From: Chlorobiaceae bacterium | Lineage (GTDB): Bacteria; Bacteroidota; Chlorobiia; Chlorobiales; Chlorobiaceae | DNA length: 64,000 bases | NCBI GenBank assembly: GCA_013334565.1 | Contig: JAAXXI010000002.1 | Coordinates: 1-64,000, forward strand | Direction: 5' to 3' | Part shown: positions 40,094 through 49,563 of the stretch, in pieces | Position numbering within the stretch: position 1 is the stretch's first letter | How the letters are laid out: the number at the start of each line of letters is the position of its first letter | Notes under the pieces: model-generated | What the model was told of the DNA's origin: nothing | Seen by the model: the letters and a program-made list of their open reading frames with translations, nothing else | Database searches by the model: none | Made by a program: the position numbers and the translations under genes

Positions 40094-40125
40094 AAAAAAA
40101 AAGCGCCCGTTCGGGGGCGCTTTTT
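40094..40125 (-). terminator. Rho-independent terminator after atpG
   Basis: AAAAAGCGCCC pairs with GGGCGCTTTTT around a 7-base loop, flanked by A and T runs. It lies 20 bases past the atpG stop and could also act on the plus strand. It separates atpAG from thrA. Confidence 0.92.
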
Positions 40126-40144
40126 ATCATTCGCTGCTGGATCG

Positions 40145-41023
40145 TCAGCTCTTCAATGCATCGGCGCCGCCGACGATTTCGCTGAGCTCCTTGGTGATGG
40201 CTGCCTGCCTTGCACGGTTGTAGCCGATATTCAGCGTCCTGAGTAGCTCCTTGGCGTTCTCGGTTGCTGAATCCATGGCCGACATACGTGCGGCCTGTTC
40301 TGCAGCATTCGACTCGAGCAGCATCCTCCATACCTGGGTATTGAGGTGTTTCGGCACCAGCACATCGATGATCGACGCCGGTGACGGCTCGTAGATATAA
40401 TCGCTGCTGCTTCCTTTTTTGCCGGATGTTTCCGGTTCGATGGGCAGAAGCGTTTCCGCTTTCAGGACTGGCGCGAGCACCGATTTGAACTCGTTATAGA
40501 CGACCACAACGCGGTCAACCTCGCCTTTGAGGTACATCGAAGATGCGGTTTCCGCAATCTCCCGCGCGATGCTGAAATCGAGGTTCTGAAATACTGCGGG
40601 ATACCCCTTGATAATGTTGTAGCCGCGCTTGCGGAAGTAATCGTTACCGCGGGTTCCGGCGCAGATCATACGGACCCCTCCCTTGGCGTGCTGGGCGGCA
40701 AAATCTTCGGTGACAGTTTTCTGCGCAAGCTTGATGATATTGGTGTTGAACGCACCGCAGAGGCCCCTGTCGGCAGTGATCAGGATCACGAGCACCTTGT
40801 TCACGTCCTGACGGCTGGAGAGAAGCGGATTGAGCGACGTATCCACCTTTGCGGACAGCGATGCGAGCATCTCCTTCAGCTTGCCGGCATAAGGACGGGC
40901 CATGATAGCCCTGTCCTGCGCTCTTCTCAGCTTTGCCGCGGCCACCATCTTCATTGCCTTGGTGACCTGCTGCGTGGACTTCACACCTTTGATCCGAACA
41001 CGTATATCCTTTAAAGTAGGCAT
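40145..41023 (-). CDS. atpG: ATP synthase F1 gamma subunit
   Basis: Central rotor shaft of the F1 motor, 292 residues. The N-terminal helix ([20 protein letters not shown]), the GLCGAFN motif and the C-terminal helix with [28 protein letters not shown] are conserved. It is 42 bases downstream of atpA. No atpH, atpD or atpC is adjacent, so the F1 genes are split into at least two loci. Confidence 0.97.
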   Translation of the reverse strand: MPTLKDIRVRIKGVKSTQQVTKAMKMVAAAKLRRAQDRAIMARPYAGKLKEMLASLSAKVDTSLNPLLSSRQDVNKVLVILITADRGLCGAFNTNIIKLAQKTVTEDFAAQHAKGGVRMICAGTRGNDYFRKRGYNIIKGYPAVFQNLDFSIAREIAETASSMYLKGEVDRVVVVYNEFKSVLAPVLKAETLLPIEPETSGKKGSSSDYIYEPSPASIIDVLVPKHLNTQVWRMLLESNAAEQAARMSAMDSATENAKELLRTLNIGYNRARQAAITKELSEIVGGADALKS

Positions 41024-41065
41024 GTATTACCGGTCTGTTAATAGTTTGCTGAAAATACCTTCACG

Positions 41066-42646
41066 TTACGCCTTGTTCTTTTCCTTGAAGGCATCGACAA
41101 ATTTAACAGCAACCTCCTTGAGCTTGTTGGCCGTATCGGTATCGAGCTGGCCGGTCTCCGCGATGCTCTTGAGGATCTCGGGGTTCTTGATCTCGAGCAT
41201 GCCGATAAACTCCTCTTCGAACTTGCGGATGTAACGGAGATCGACCGTATCGAGAAGGCCCTGGGTTCCGAGGAAGATGATGGCGACCTGTTTTTCGACC
41301 GGGACCGGAACATACTGGCCCTGCTTGAGGATTTCGACAAGCCTTGCGCCCCTGTCGAGCTGCGCTTTGGTCGATTTGTCGAGATCGGAACCGAATTTCG
41401 AGAAGGCTTCGAGCTCACGGAACTGTGCGAGGTCGAGCCTGAGGGTACCGGCAACCTTTTTCATGGCCTTGATCTGGGCGCTGCCGCCGACGCGGGAAAC
41501 CGAGATACCGACGTTGATAGCCGGCCTCTGACCAGAGTTGAAGAGGTTGGACTCGAGGAAGATCTGACCATCGGTGATGGAGATCACGTTGGTCGGAATG
41601 TAAGCCGAAACGTCACCCGCCTGCGTCTCGATGACCGGGAGAGCGGTGAGGCTTCCGCCGCCTTTGACCATAGGCTTGAGGGCATCCGGAAGGTCGTTCA
41701 TTTTCTTGGCGACTTCGATGTCGTCGGTGATCTTCGCAGCCCTTTCGAGAAGGCGTGAGTGGAGATAGAAAACGTCGCCCGGGTAAGCTTCGCGTCCCGG
41801 CGGACGGCGCAGCAGCAGGGAAACCTGACGGTAGGAAACCGCCTGTTTGGAAAGATCATCATAGACGACGAGCGCATGGCGGCCGGTATCGCGGAAGTAT
41901 TCACCGAGCGCGGCGCCTGCGAACGGAGCGATGAACTGGAGCGGAGCGGGATCGGATGCCGTAGCGGTGATAACCGTGGTGTACGACATCGCGTCATATT
42001 TTTCGAGGGTGCTGACAACCTGTGCGACGGTCGAGCCTTTCAGGCCGATCGCGACATAGATGCAATACACGCCTTTACCTTTCTGGTTGATGATGGTATC
42101 GATCGCGACGGCGGTCTTGCCGGTCTGGCGGTCGCCGATGATAAGCTCGCGCTGGCCGCGGCCGATCGGGATCATGGAATCGATAGCTTTCAGACCTGTC
42201 TGAAGCGGTTCATGTACCGATTTACGGTAGATGACGCCGGGAGCCCTGCGTTCGAGGGGAAGACGGATTGACGTTTCGATCGGGCCTTTGCCGTCGATCG
42301 CTTCGCCGAGCGGATTGACAACCCTGCCGAGCATCGCTTCGCCGACCGGAACGGAAGCGAGAATGCCGGTCCTTTTGACCGTATCGCCTTCCTTCACCAT
42401 GTTCGACTCACCGAACAACACTGCACCGACGTTATCTTCCTCGAGGTTCAGTGCCATACCGGTCACGTTGTGAGGAAACTCGAGAAGTTCACCGGCAGCG
42501 ACCTGCGACAAACCGTAAACACGAGCAATACCGTCGCCAACCTGCAGTACTGTTCCCACATCATAGATTTCCGCTTCAGACTCGAAACCCGCAAGCTGCT
42601 TGCGAAGTATGGATGACACCTCATCAGGCCTGACTGTTGTAGACAT
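41066..42646 (-). CDS. atpA: ATP synthase F1 alpha subunit
   Basis: Non-catalytic nucleotide-binding subunit of F1, 526 residues. Walker A is GDRQTGKTA (around residue 170), and [20 protein letters not shown] is the DELSEED-adjacent/signature region. The start is ATG 42646. Usually preceded by atpH; here the upstream neighbour is divergent thrB with a 225-base spacer, so atpA heads its own transcript. Confidence 0.98.
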   Translation of the reverse strand: MSTTVRPDEVSSILRKQLAGFESEAEIYDVGTVLQVGDGIARVYGLSQVAAGELLEFPHNVTGMALNLEEDNVGAVLFGESNMVKEGDTVKRTGILASVPVGEAMLGRVVNPLGEAIDGKGPIETSIRLPLERRAPGVIYRKSVHEPLQTGLKAIDSMIPIGRGQRELIIGDRQTGKTAVAIDTIINQKGKGVYCIYVAIGLKGSTVAQVVSTLEKYDAMSYTTVITATASDPAPLQFIAPFAGAALGEYFRDTGRHALVVYDDLSKQAVSYRQVSLLLRRPPGREAYPGDVFYLHSRLLERAAKITDDIEVAKKMNDLPDALKPMVKGGGSLTALPVIETQAGDVSAYIPTNVISITDGQIFLESNLFNSGQRPAINVGISVSRVGGSAQIKAMKKVAGTLRLDLAQFRELEAFSKFGSDLDKSTKAQLDRGARLVEILKQGQYVPVPVEKQVAIIFLGTQGLLDTVDLRYIRKFEEEFIGMLEIKNPEILKSIAETGQLDTDTANKLKEVAVKFVDAFKEKNKA

Positions 42647-42871
42647 ATCTTATTCCGCTTGGTTATTGTGTTAAGAAAAGAGAAAGATTCTGCTTACCTT
42701 CCATGTGAAATCCGAACAGGACTGTTCTCCTTCAAACAGATTGAAATGTGAATTTAATGAAAAGCTTTTAGTATTTCAAATTCTCTCTTTGTTTCGAACG
42801 AATCCTTTTTCCGGCTTTTCAACCAGCATCCAATAATACAGTATACAGGAATTTTGCCTGCAGATAACAGC

Positions 42872-43834
42872 ATGAAAACTGTCAGAGGATTTGCATCCGC
42901 TACCGTCGGCAATGTTGCATGCGGTTTCGACGTCCTTGGGTTCGCCATAACGGAACCGGGCGATGAAGTGGTGCTCACCCTTTCCGACGAGGTGCTTCCC
43001 GGCCCGCCTGTTTCCATTTCATCGATTACCGGGGACGGCGGCGCGCTGCCGCTCGACCCGAAGAAAAACACGTCGAGCTTCGTGGTCCTGAAGTTCCTTG
43101 AATATATCAGGACCCACAAACAGATCGATTTCAGGGGGCATATATCGCTCGAGCTGAAAAAGAACCTTCCGCTCAGCAGCGGGATGGGCAGCAGTGCCGC
43201 CAGCGCGGCCGCTGCCCTGGTCGCGGCGAACGAACTGATGGGCAACCCCTGCACGAAAATGGAGCTCGTCCACTTCGCAATCGAAGGCGAACGGGTGGCC
43301 TGCGGATCGGCCCACGCCGACAACGCAGCTCCGGCTATGCTCGGCAATTTCGTTCTGATCAGGAGTTACGCCCCGCTCGACATCATTCCGATCCCTTCGC
43401 CTGCTGAACTTTACTGCACCCTGGTCCACCCTCACACCGAACTGCGGACATCCTACGCCCGCTCCGTCCTGCCGGCAAGCATACCGCTCAAGACGGCCAT
43501 CCAGCAGTGGGGCAATGTGGGCGCTCTCGTGACAGGCCTCCTGACGTCGGATTACGAACTGATCGGCCGGGCCCTTGTCGATGTCGTCGCCGAACCCAAG
43601 CGGGCTCCGCTGATCCCGGGATTTCCGGAAGTCAAGCGGGCCGCCCTCGATTCCGGCGCTCTCGGATGCAGCATCGCAGGTTCAGGACCCTCTGTTTTCG
43701 CGTTTTCCTCTTCGGAGAAGATTGCCGCTACTGCAGGCAAGGCGATGCAGGAGGCGTTCCTCCAGGGCAAATCGCCCCTCCGGTCCGACATGTGGGTATC
43801 GCCGATCTGCAAGCAGGGAGCGAGGATACTCTGA
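42872..43834 (+). CDS. thrB: Homoserine kinase
   Basis: GHMP-family kinase phosphorylating homoserine, the committed step to threonine. 320 residues from ATG 42872; a TTG six codons upstream is open but unlikely. The ATP-binding glycine/serine loop LPLSSGMGSSAASAAAA is near residue 100, with GNVACGFDVLGFA at the N-terminus and IAGSGPSVFAFS near the C-terminus. It is 29 bases upstream of thrC and clearly co-transcribed. Confidence 0.96.
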   Translation: MKTVRGFASATVGNVACGFDVLGFAITEPGDEVVLTLSDEVLPGPPVSISSITGDGGALPLDPKKNTSSFVVLKFLEYIRTHKQIDFRGHISLELKKNLPLSSGMGSSAASAAAALVAANELMGNPCTKMELVHFAIEGERVACGSAHADNAAPAMLGNFVLIRSYAPLDIIPIPSPAELYCTLVHPHTELRTSYARSVLPASIPLKTAIQQWGNVGALVTGLLTSDYELIGRALVDVVAEPKRAPLIPGFPEVKRAALDSGALGCSIAGSGPSVFAFSSSEKIAATAGKAMQEAFLQGKSPLRSDMWVSPICKQGARIL

Positions 43835-43863
43835 AGAACCCATGAACATACCAGCTATCCGCC

Positions 43864-45180
43864 ATGATCTATTTCAGTACCAATAAATCGTCCGTTCCCG
43901 TATCGATCAAACAGGCCACCCTTCACGGCCTCGCGCCTGACGGAGGGCTCTACATCCCGTCGGAAATGCCCCGATTTTCCAATGCGGAGCTGAAACTGCT
44001 CGAAGGGGCGTCTTTCAACAACATCGCATTCGCCATCGCCAGAAAGTTCGTCGGCACGGAAATCCCTCCCGACAGGCTTGAAGAGATCATCGAAAACTGC
44101 TGCAACTTCGATACGCCCCTCAAGAGGCTCGACGACGGCACCTTTGTCGAAGAGCTTTTCTGCGGGCCAACCCTCGCATTCAAAGACTATGGCGCACGCT
44201 TCCTTGCAAGGCTGACCGGATATTTCGCCCAGGAAGAACAGCGCCTTATCACCGTGCTTGTCGCCACGTCCGGCGATACCGGCAGCGCCGTCGCGTTCGG
44301 GTTCCAGGGGGTCGCCAACACCAGGGTCGTCCTGCTCTACCCGTCCGGAAAGGTCAGCCCGCTGCAGGAACAGCAGCTCACCACGGTCGGCGGCAATGTG
44401 CACGCTCTTGAAGTCCGGGGAGATTTCGACGACTGCCAGCGGATGGTCAAGCAGGCGTTTGTCGATCCCCTGCTGAACGAAAGCCTCACGCTCACTTCGG
44501 CCAACTCGATCAACATTTCGCGCCTCATCCCGCAGTCGTTCTATTACGCATGGGCGGCGATGCACCTCAGGGATGCGTTCGGTCTTCGGGAGCCGGTCTT
44601 TTCCGTACCGAGCGGCAACTACGGCAACCTCACCGCCGGCGTAATGGCAAAAATGATCGGGTTCCCGATCGGCCACTTCATCGCCGCATCGAACGCCAAC
44701 GACAGCGTCACCCGCTACCTCGAGGATGGCAGGTACGACCCGCATCCCACCATAACCACCCTTTCGACGGCTATGGACGTGGGAAACCCGAGCAATTTCG
44801 CCAGGCTCAGGTATTTCTTCGGAAACGACCATGCCGCGATGGGAAGGGAAATCTCCGGCATTTCGGTTTCCGACGAGGAGACCACCGCTACCATCCGCTC
44901 GGTATACGACCGGTTCGGCTATGTCATGGACCCGCACACCGCGGTCGGGTTCCGCGCGCTCGAACGCTACCGCGCCGACGCAGGCAGTTCCGCAACGCCC
45001 GGCATCGTGCTCTCCACCGCGCATCCGTCGAAGTTCATCGAAACCATCAAGGAGACCCTGCAGATGGAAATCGACATTCCCGAGCGGCTCCGCTCGCTGC
45101 TCGAAAAGAAAAAACAGGCGACCCTGATCAGTTCCGATTACAGGGACCTCGCTTCGTACCTGAACAACCTCGACCAGTAA
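43864..45180 (+). CDS. thrC: Threonine synthase
   Basis: PLP enzyme turning phosphohomoserine into threonine. 438 residues. The PLP lysine is in LAFKDYGARF, the phosphate-binding loop in TSGDTGSAV, and VPSGNYGNLTAG is conserved. It is the longer ThrC form (as in E. coli) with the N-terminal FSTN segment. No clear Shine-Dalgarno precedes the ATG; a 14-codon frame (43842-43886) overlaps the start out of frame and may couple translation. Confidence 0.96.
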   Translation: MIYFSTNKSSVPVSIKQATLHGLAPDGGLYIPSEMPRFSNAELKLLEGASFNNIAFAIARKFVGTEIPPDRLEEIIENCCNFDTPLKRLDDGTFVEELFCGPTLAFKDYGARFLARLTGYFAQEEQRLITVLVATSGDTGSAVAFGFQGVANTRVVLLYPSGKVSPLQEQQLTTVGGNVHALEVRGDFDDCQRMVKQAFVDPLLNESLTLTSANSINISRLIPQSFYYAWAAMHLRDAFGLREPVFSVPSGNYGNLTAGVMAKMIGFPIGHFIAASNANDSVTRYLEDGRYDPHPTITTLSTAMDVGNPSNFARLRYFFGNDHAAMGREISGISVSDEETTATIRSVYDRFGYVMDPHTAVGFRALERYRADAGSSATPGIVLSTAHPSKFIETIKETLQMEIDIPERLRSLLEKKKQATLISSDYRDLASYLNNLDQ

Positions 45181-45197
45181 ACCTTTCCGTTACGGCC

Positions 45198-45908
45198 ATG
45201 AATTTCAGGACCCTGCTTTTTTTTGTGATCCTGGTGCCGATCATGTTTTTCGGCCTCTCCTTCGCGCTCTTCATGAACATGGTGGACCGGACCGGGGACA
45301 GCTTCCACAGGCTGGCCGCATGGTGGGGCCGTTTCAGCGCGAGGCTCTTCAGCATCGATATCGAAGTGGTCGGCCGGGAAAATTATGACGCCGATAAAAA
45401 CTACCTTGTCCTGAGCAACCATGCCGGCATGGCGGATATTCCCCTGCTGCTGGGCTCCATGGACCTGAACCTGCGATTCGTGGCCAAGGAGGAGCTCGGG
45501 AAAATCCCCATTTTCGGCTGGTCGATGAAACAGGCCGGATATGTCCTCATTCGGAGGGGGCAGAACCGCGAGGCACTCAAAAGCCTGCTCGCCGCGTCTG
45601 AAGTGCTGAAAAAAGGAAAGTCGGTGCACATTTTCCCCGAAGGCACCCGTTCGGCCACCGGAGAACTGCTTCCATTCAAACGCGGGGCGTTTCTCGTTGC
45701 ACAGAAGGGGGGCACGCCGGTCCTGCCGGTCACGATCGTCGGCAGCAACCTGATCACGCCGAAAAAAAGCCTGAAAATCAATGGCGGAAAAATAAAGCTC
45801 GTCATCGCCCCACCCCTCGAACCGTCGAGCTTCAGGAACGTCGAAGAGCTGATGGAAACAACCTCGTCGATCATCCGGAACAATCTCGAAAAATACCGCC
45901 TGAACTGA
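45198..45908 (+). CDS. plsC: 1-acyl-sn-glycerol-3-phosphate acyltransferase (PlsC family)
   Basis: Acylates lysophosphatidate to phosphatidate at the inner membrane. 236 residues from ATG 45198. One N-terminal transmembrane segment (about 5-27) precedes the acyltransferase domain with NHAGMAD (the HX4D catalytic motif), an RRGQNREAL block and FPEGTRS. An out-of-frame-with-thrC open frame extends far upstream to 44550, but it is spurious. The gene is 17 bases after thrC. Substrate within the LPLAT family is inferred from motif similarity. Confidence 0.92.
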   Translation: MNFRTLLFFVILVPIMFFGLSFALFMNMVDRTGDSFHRLAAWWGRFSARLFSIDIEVVGRENYDADKNYLVLSNHAGMADIPLLLGSMDLNLRFVAKEELGKIPIFGWSMKQAGYVLIRRGQNREALKSLLAASEVLKKGKSVHIFPEGTRSATGELLPFKRGAFLVAQKGGTPVLPVTIVGSNLITPKKSLKINGGKIKLVIAPPLEPSSFRNVEELMETTSSIIRNNLEKYRLN

Positions 45909-45915
45909 CGGCTCT

Positions 45916-46719
45916 TCAGCACCCTCCGGTAACCGCCCAGATCTGATCGAGAAACTCAACAGCGAAACTGCCCGGACCGGCGGACTTTTGCGCCGCACGC
46001 GCCCCTGCCTCACCAAAAACGGCTGAAGCAGTAACTGCAGCAAGAAGCGCAGATGGCGCTGCCGGAATCATCGCCGCAATAAGCGCTCCGAGGGCACAAC
46101 CTGTCGCGGTCACCCTCGTCATCATCTCGTGCCCGCCTTCAACCCCGATGACGCATTTGCCTTCGGTGATGTAATCGACCTTTCCGCTCAACGCCACGAC
46201 GGCATTCGTGCTTCGGGCAAGCAGCACCGCTGCCGGCAGCGCATCGCCGGATGACAGGGAGGAATCGACGCCTTTTCCCCCGCCCTCGTCACCGCAGAGG
46301 GAGATGATTTCCGACGCGTTGCCGCGGATTACCGTCGGTCGGAATTTCAGGAGTTCGGCGGCGATACCGGTACGGAACCCGAGAACGCCCGCCGCAACGG
46401 GATCGAGCACCCAGGGGGTGCCTGAATTCATGGCGGATTCCGCAGCCGCAAGCATCGCTTCGGCATCGGGACGGGTGACCGTTCCCACATTGATAAGCAG
46501 CGCCCCGGCTATCCGGGCAAAACCGCCGGCCTCCTCTACAGAAGGTATCATTGCCGGCGAGGCCCCCGATGCAAGCAGGACGTTTGCCGTGAAATTGGCT
46601 GCGACGAGGTTGGTCATGCAGTGCACAAGCGTGGCTTTTGCTTTCAGCCGCGACACGGTTGCCGATATTTCAGGGTCGCTCAATCCCATCGGAGTAATGT
46701 CGGGTATCGAATTTGCCAT
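45916..46719 (-). CDS. thiM: Hydroxyethylthiazole kinase
   Basis: Salvage kinase phosphorylating the thiazole moiety of thiamine. 267 residues from ATG 46719; the frame is open to 46779, but the upstream extension does not look coding. Ribokinase-like fold with VHCMTNLVAANFTANVLLA, VLDPVAAG, GNASEI and the catalytic Cys in TGCALGAL. It is convergent with plsC with only 7 bases between, and no terminator is visible. No TPP riboswitch motif was seen upstream. Confidence 0.94.
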   Translation of the reverse strand: MANSIPDITPMGLSDPEISATVSRLKAKATLVHCMTNLVAANFTANVLLASGASPAMIPSVEEAGGFARIAGALLINVGTVTRPDAEAMLAAAESAMNSGTPWVLDPVAAGVLGFRTGIAAELLKFRPTVIRGNASEIISLCGDEGGGKGVDSSLSSGDALPAAVLLARSTNAVVALSGKVDYITEGKCVIGVEGGHEMMTRVTATGCALGALIAAMIPAAPSALLAAVTASAVFGEAGARAAQKSAGPGSFAVEFLDQIWAVTGGC

Positions 46720-46811
46720 TGTTTTTTTACTGTTCTGTATTGCTTTGACCGGAAACCGCCCGGCTGTCCTCCCCGGCATGTTCAGGAAAGGTAAAAAACG
46801 ACGGCGTAATC

Positions 46812-46836
46812 AAAAAGGGGACCATGAAGGCCCCCT
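46812..46836 (-). terminator. Terminator after the TorF-like gene
   Basis: An 8-position stem AGGGGGCC/GGTCCCCT with one mismatch and a 5-base loop is followed on the minus strand by TTTTTG. It lies 48 bases past the stop at 46885. Confidence 0.7.
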
Positions 46837-46884
46837 GCCGTTTCCTGAAACCGTACAAGCGAGGAAGAAGAGTACGTTTCAGGA

Positions 46885-47571
46885 TCAGAACGATGCTGAA
46901 AAAACGAGATGTGAGCGTTCGGTATCGGGATTGTAGACATAGGATACGGTGTACCGGTCTTTCGAAACGGAAATACCGGTATTGACCAGAGCGAGGTTAT
47001 CCCCTTCCCCGTCACCGTAATAATCCTCATCGCCGGCTCCGACAACAGCTTTAGCCGTGTAACCGTTTTTATCGTAGAATTTGTAGCCGGCTTCGAAATA
47101 CTTTGCATTACCGGTATCGGCTCCGCCGATATTGATGGCACCGAGCAAGCTCAAATTGTCGATGGAGACCGAGGCGCTCAGTTCAATCACGTTGGGTCCG
47201 TCGCTGCTGAAGTCGAATGCCCTGGTTCCATCAGCGGTCGCATTCAGGTAATCGGTCAATGTTATGCTCACAGGGCCAACCGGAACGGTAAGGAAGAGAT
47301 CGACCTCCTTGTAGTTGTTCTTTTCAGTCGCACCGGACGGAAGATAATCTTTTACGGCATAGGTCCCCCATGCTCCAAGAACGATCCCGCTGCCGGGAAA
47401 GGTATAGGAAAGATTGGGCTGGATTGCGGGAGAATCCCCGATATCACCACCCCTCCAGACGAAGCTGCTGACAACGTCCGCGCCGATTTTGAACCCTTCG
47501 GCTTTCGCTGAACCTGCTGTTCCGGCGATCATGGCCGTTGCAAGGCACAATAATTTCAATGTCTTTCTCAT
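46885..47571 (-). CDS. TorF-like outer membrane protein (Gcw_chp family)
   Basis: 228 residues with a signal peptide (about 1-24, MRKTLKLLCLATAMIAGTAG...KAEG). The mature start VVSSFVWRGGDIGDSPAIQP resembles the SDYVFRG motif of TorF/Gcw_chp barrels. The rest shows alternating strands and a C-terminal VFSASF with final Phe. Members are predicted outer-membrane barrels of unknown transport role. It is 62 bases downstream of metY in the same direction, so read-through is possible. Confidence 0.75.
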   Translation of the reverse strand: MRKTLKLLCLATAMIAGTAGSAKAEGFKIGADVVSSFVWRGGDIGDSPAIQPNLSYTFPGSGIVLGAWGTYAVKDYLPSGATEKNNYKEVDLFLTVPVGPVSITLTDYLNATADGTRAFDFSSDGPNVIELSASVSIDNLSLLGAINIGGADTGNAKYFEAGYKFYDKNGYTAKAVVGAGDEDYYGDGEGDNLALVNTGISVSKDRYTVSYVYNPDTERSHLVFSASF

Positions 47572-47633
47572 TGCGATTCACTCCTGTTGTTGTGTTGTGT
47601 GTTGTTGTCCTGTGTTATTTGCCCAATGTATTT

Positions 47634-48938
47634 TTATGAAGCTGACGCTTCGAACGCCTGCCGGATATCCCACAGCAGATCATCGATATGTTCAGTGCCG
47701 ACGGAGAAACGGATCTGTTCAGGCTTCACGCCCGCAAGAAGCTGTTCCGCTTCGGTCAGCTGTCCATGGGTGACCGTGGCCGGGTGTACCACCAGCGACT
47801 TCGAATCACCGACATTCGCAAGGAAGGAGAAGACCTTCATGCTCTCGATGAACTTCCTGGCACGCTCGAACCCGCCCCTGATGCCGAACGCAAGGATCGC
47901 TCCGGGTCCCTTCGGCATATATTTCCTGCCTAGTTCATAGCAGGGACTGCTCCTGAGGCCGGGATAGTTGATCCATGCCACGTCCGGATGCCCCTCGAGA
48001 AATTCCGCTATGCGCTGCGCGTTTTCAACCTGGCGCGATATCCTGAACGAGAGCGTCTCGAGCCCCTGGAGAAAAAGGAAGGCGTTGAACGGGCTCATGC
48101 ACGCCCCGAGGTCGCGGAGGTACTGCAGCCTGACTTTGATGATATAGGCGATATTGCCCATGCCGGGATAGTTTCCCCAGCGGTCCCAATGGATGAAACC
48201 ATTGTATGCGGGGTCGGGTGTCGTGAAATCGGGAAATTTGCCGTTCGACCAGTCAAAATTTCCTCCGTCAACGATGAGCCCGCCGATGCTTGTCCCATGC
48301 CCTCCGATGTACTTGGTTGCCGAGTGCACGATGATGTTGGCCCCGTAATCGAATGGGCGGAACAGGAAGGGCGTTCCGAACGTGTTGTCGACGATAAGCG
48401 GAATGCCGTTCTCTGCGGCTATCCTTGCCACCTTTTCGAAATCGATGATATTGATGTCCGGGTTGCCGATGGTTTCGATGAAGATCGCCCTGGTATTGCC
48501 GTTGATCGCCTTTCTGAAATTTTCCGGGTTGGAGGGATCGACAAACGTTGTCCGGACACCGTGTTTCGGCAGGGTGTTCTGGAACAGGTTGAAGGAGCCG
48601 CCGTAAAGGGTTTTCGCGGCTACGACCTCATGCCCCGCATGGGTGATGTTCAGGATCGAATAAGCTGTCGCTGCCGAACCTGAGGCGAGTGAAAGTGCCC
48701 CGCTGCCGCCTTCGAGAATGGCTATCCTGTTTTCAAGCACCTCGTTGGTCGGGTTCGTGATGCGGGTATAGTCGAAGCCGAACTCTTCGACGGAACTGAT
48801 GGCCTTCGCCTGTTCGAAATTCTTGAAAACAAACGAGGTCGTCTGGTAGATCGGTACGGCGCATGCGCCGGTTGCCGGGTCCGGGAACTGCCCTGCATGG
48901 ACCTGCAGGGTATCGAAGTGGAATGCTCTGTCGCTCAT
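47634..48938 (-). CDS. metY: O-acetylhomoserine (thiol)-lyase
   Basis: PLP enzyme replacing the acetyl group of O-acetylhomoserine with sulfide or methanethiol to give homocysteine or methionine, a natural route in a sulfide-rich anaerobe. 434 residues, the typical MetY length rather than the roughly 380 of MetB/MetC. The PLP lysine is in SATKYIGGHGTSIGG; the N-terminus FDTLQVHAGQFPDPATGA is typical. The start overlaps the stop of the AhpD-like gene by 4 bases (ATGA), with AGGAGG just upstream. Confidence 0.93.
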   Translation of the reverse strand: MSDRAFHFDTLQVHAGQFPDPATGACAVPIYQTTSFVFKNFEQAKAISSVEEFGFDYTRITNPTNEVLENRIAILEGGSGALSLASGSAATAYSILNITHAGHEVVAAKTLYGGSFNLFQNTLPKHGVRTTFVDPSNPENFRKAINGNTRAIFIETIGNPDINIIDFEKVARIAAENGIPLIVDNTFGTPFLFRPFDYGANIIVHSATKYIGGHGTSIGGLIVDGGNFDWSNGKFPDFTTPDPAYNGFIHWDRWGNYPGMGNIAYIIKVRLQYLRDLGACMSPFNAFLFLQGLETLSFRISRQVENAQRIAEFLEGHPDVAWINYPGLRSSPCYELGRKYMPKGPGAILAFGIRGGFERARKFIESMKVFSFLANVGDSKSLVVHPATVTHGQLTEAEQLLAGVKPEQIRFSVGTEHIDDLLWDIRQAFEASAS

Positions 48939-49519
48939 GCCTTCGCCTCCTCTTTCAGTGCCCTGTAGCGGGAGGAACCGGCAAAAGCTACCTCCGGATC
49001 GACGATAAAGTCTGCCAGCACGTCATCGAGATCGATACGCAGGGCGTTATTGAATACATTGTTGACGATCATCATTGCACCGAAAGCGGTAAGCTCGACG
49101 ATCTCGGTTTCAGAGAGGTATTCGCCGAGTTTCGCAAACTCATCGTCGGTAATCCTGTTCGGGTCGGCGGCGAGCTTGCGCCCATATTCGACGACTGCCT
49201 TGTCGCGCTCCGAAAGCTGCAGGTCATCAGGATCGTCGCCGCCGAGCACAATACCCCGGCGCATATAGGAAGAACAGAGCTTGCAGGCGTTTTCCCTCGA
49301 TATCGCATCGCAGAAGAGTATCGTCAGTCTTCCGCCAAGCACGGGTTTCACTTTTTCATAAAGGCTGTACCATTCGAGCACGGCATTCAGGGCTGTCGGC
49401 GAGTGAAGAAGCACGGCTTTCATGTTCGTCACCGATCCGTGGTTTTTCACAACACTGTCCCAGGCTGCGCGGGTCTCTGGTGATGCCTTTTCATAATCGA
49501 CATGGGATATTCTTGACAT
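48935..49519 (-). CDS. Carboxymuconolactone decarboxylase/AhpD-like protein
   Basis: 194 residues. The CMD/AhpD fold is indicated by ISRENACKLCSSYMRRGI, where a Glu and two Cys (CxxC) match the redox motif of AhpD-type proteins; the second half (LSERDKAVVEYGRKLAADPN... VELTAFGAMMIVNNVFNNAL) fits the peroxidase-associated subfamily. Likely role is peroxide or thiol redox chemistry, not carboxymuconolactone decarboxylation. Translation is coupled to metY by a 4-base overlap. Confidence 0.8.
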   Translation of the reverse strand: MSRISHVDYEKASPETRAAWDSVVKNHGSVTNMKAVLLHSPTALNAVLEWYSLYEKVKPVLGGRLTILFCDAISRENACKLCSSYMRRGIVLGGDDPDDLQLSERDKAVVEYGRKLAADPNRITDDEFAKLGEYLSETEIVELTAFGAMMIVNNVFNNALRIDLDDVLADFIVDPEVAFAGSSRYRALKEEAKA

Positions 49520-49563
49520 GGTGGTGGTGTCTTTTTTTTCAATGAAATTTCCAGGCAGGACCG

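Noticed and set aside
43855-45024. Long minus-strand frame (389 codons) antisense to thrC
   Set aside because: High-GC third positions of thrC create an open antisense frame. Its protein is charged and featureless, and thrC is unambiguous.
44550-45908. A 452-codon plus frame starting inside thrC and running into plsC
   Set aside because: Its first 216 codons are an alternative frame of thrC with Arg/Gly-rich, non-conserved content. Only the last 236 residues, from ATG 45198, form the plsC protein.
46720-46884. Possible TPP riboswitch ahead of thiM
   Set aside because: I looked for the CTGAGA and related conserved thi-box elements and did not see them.
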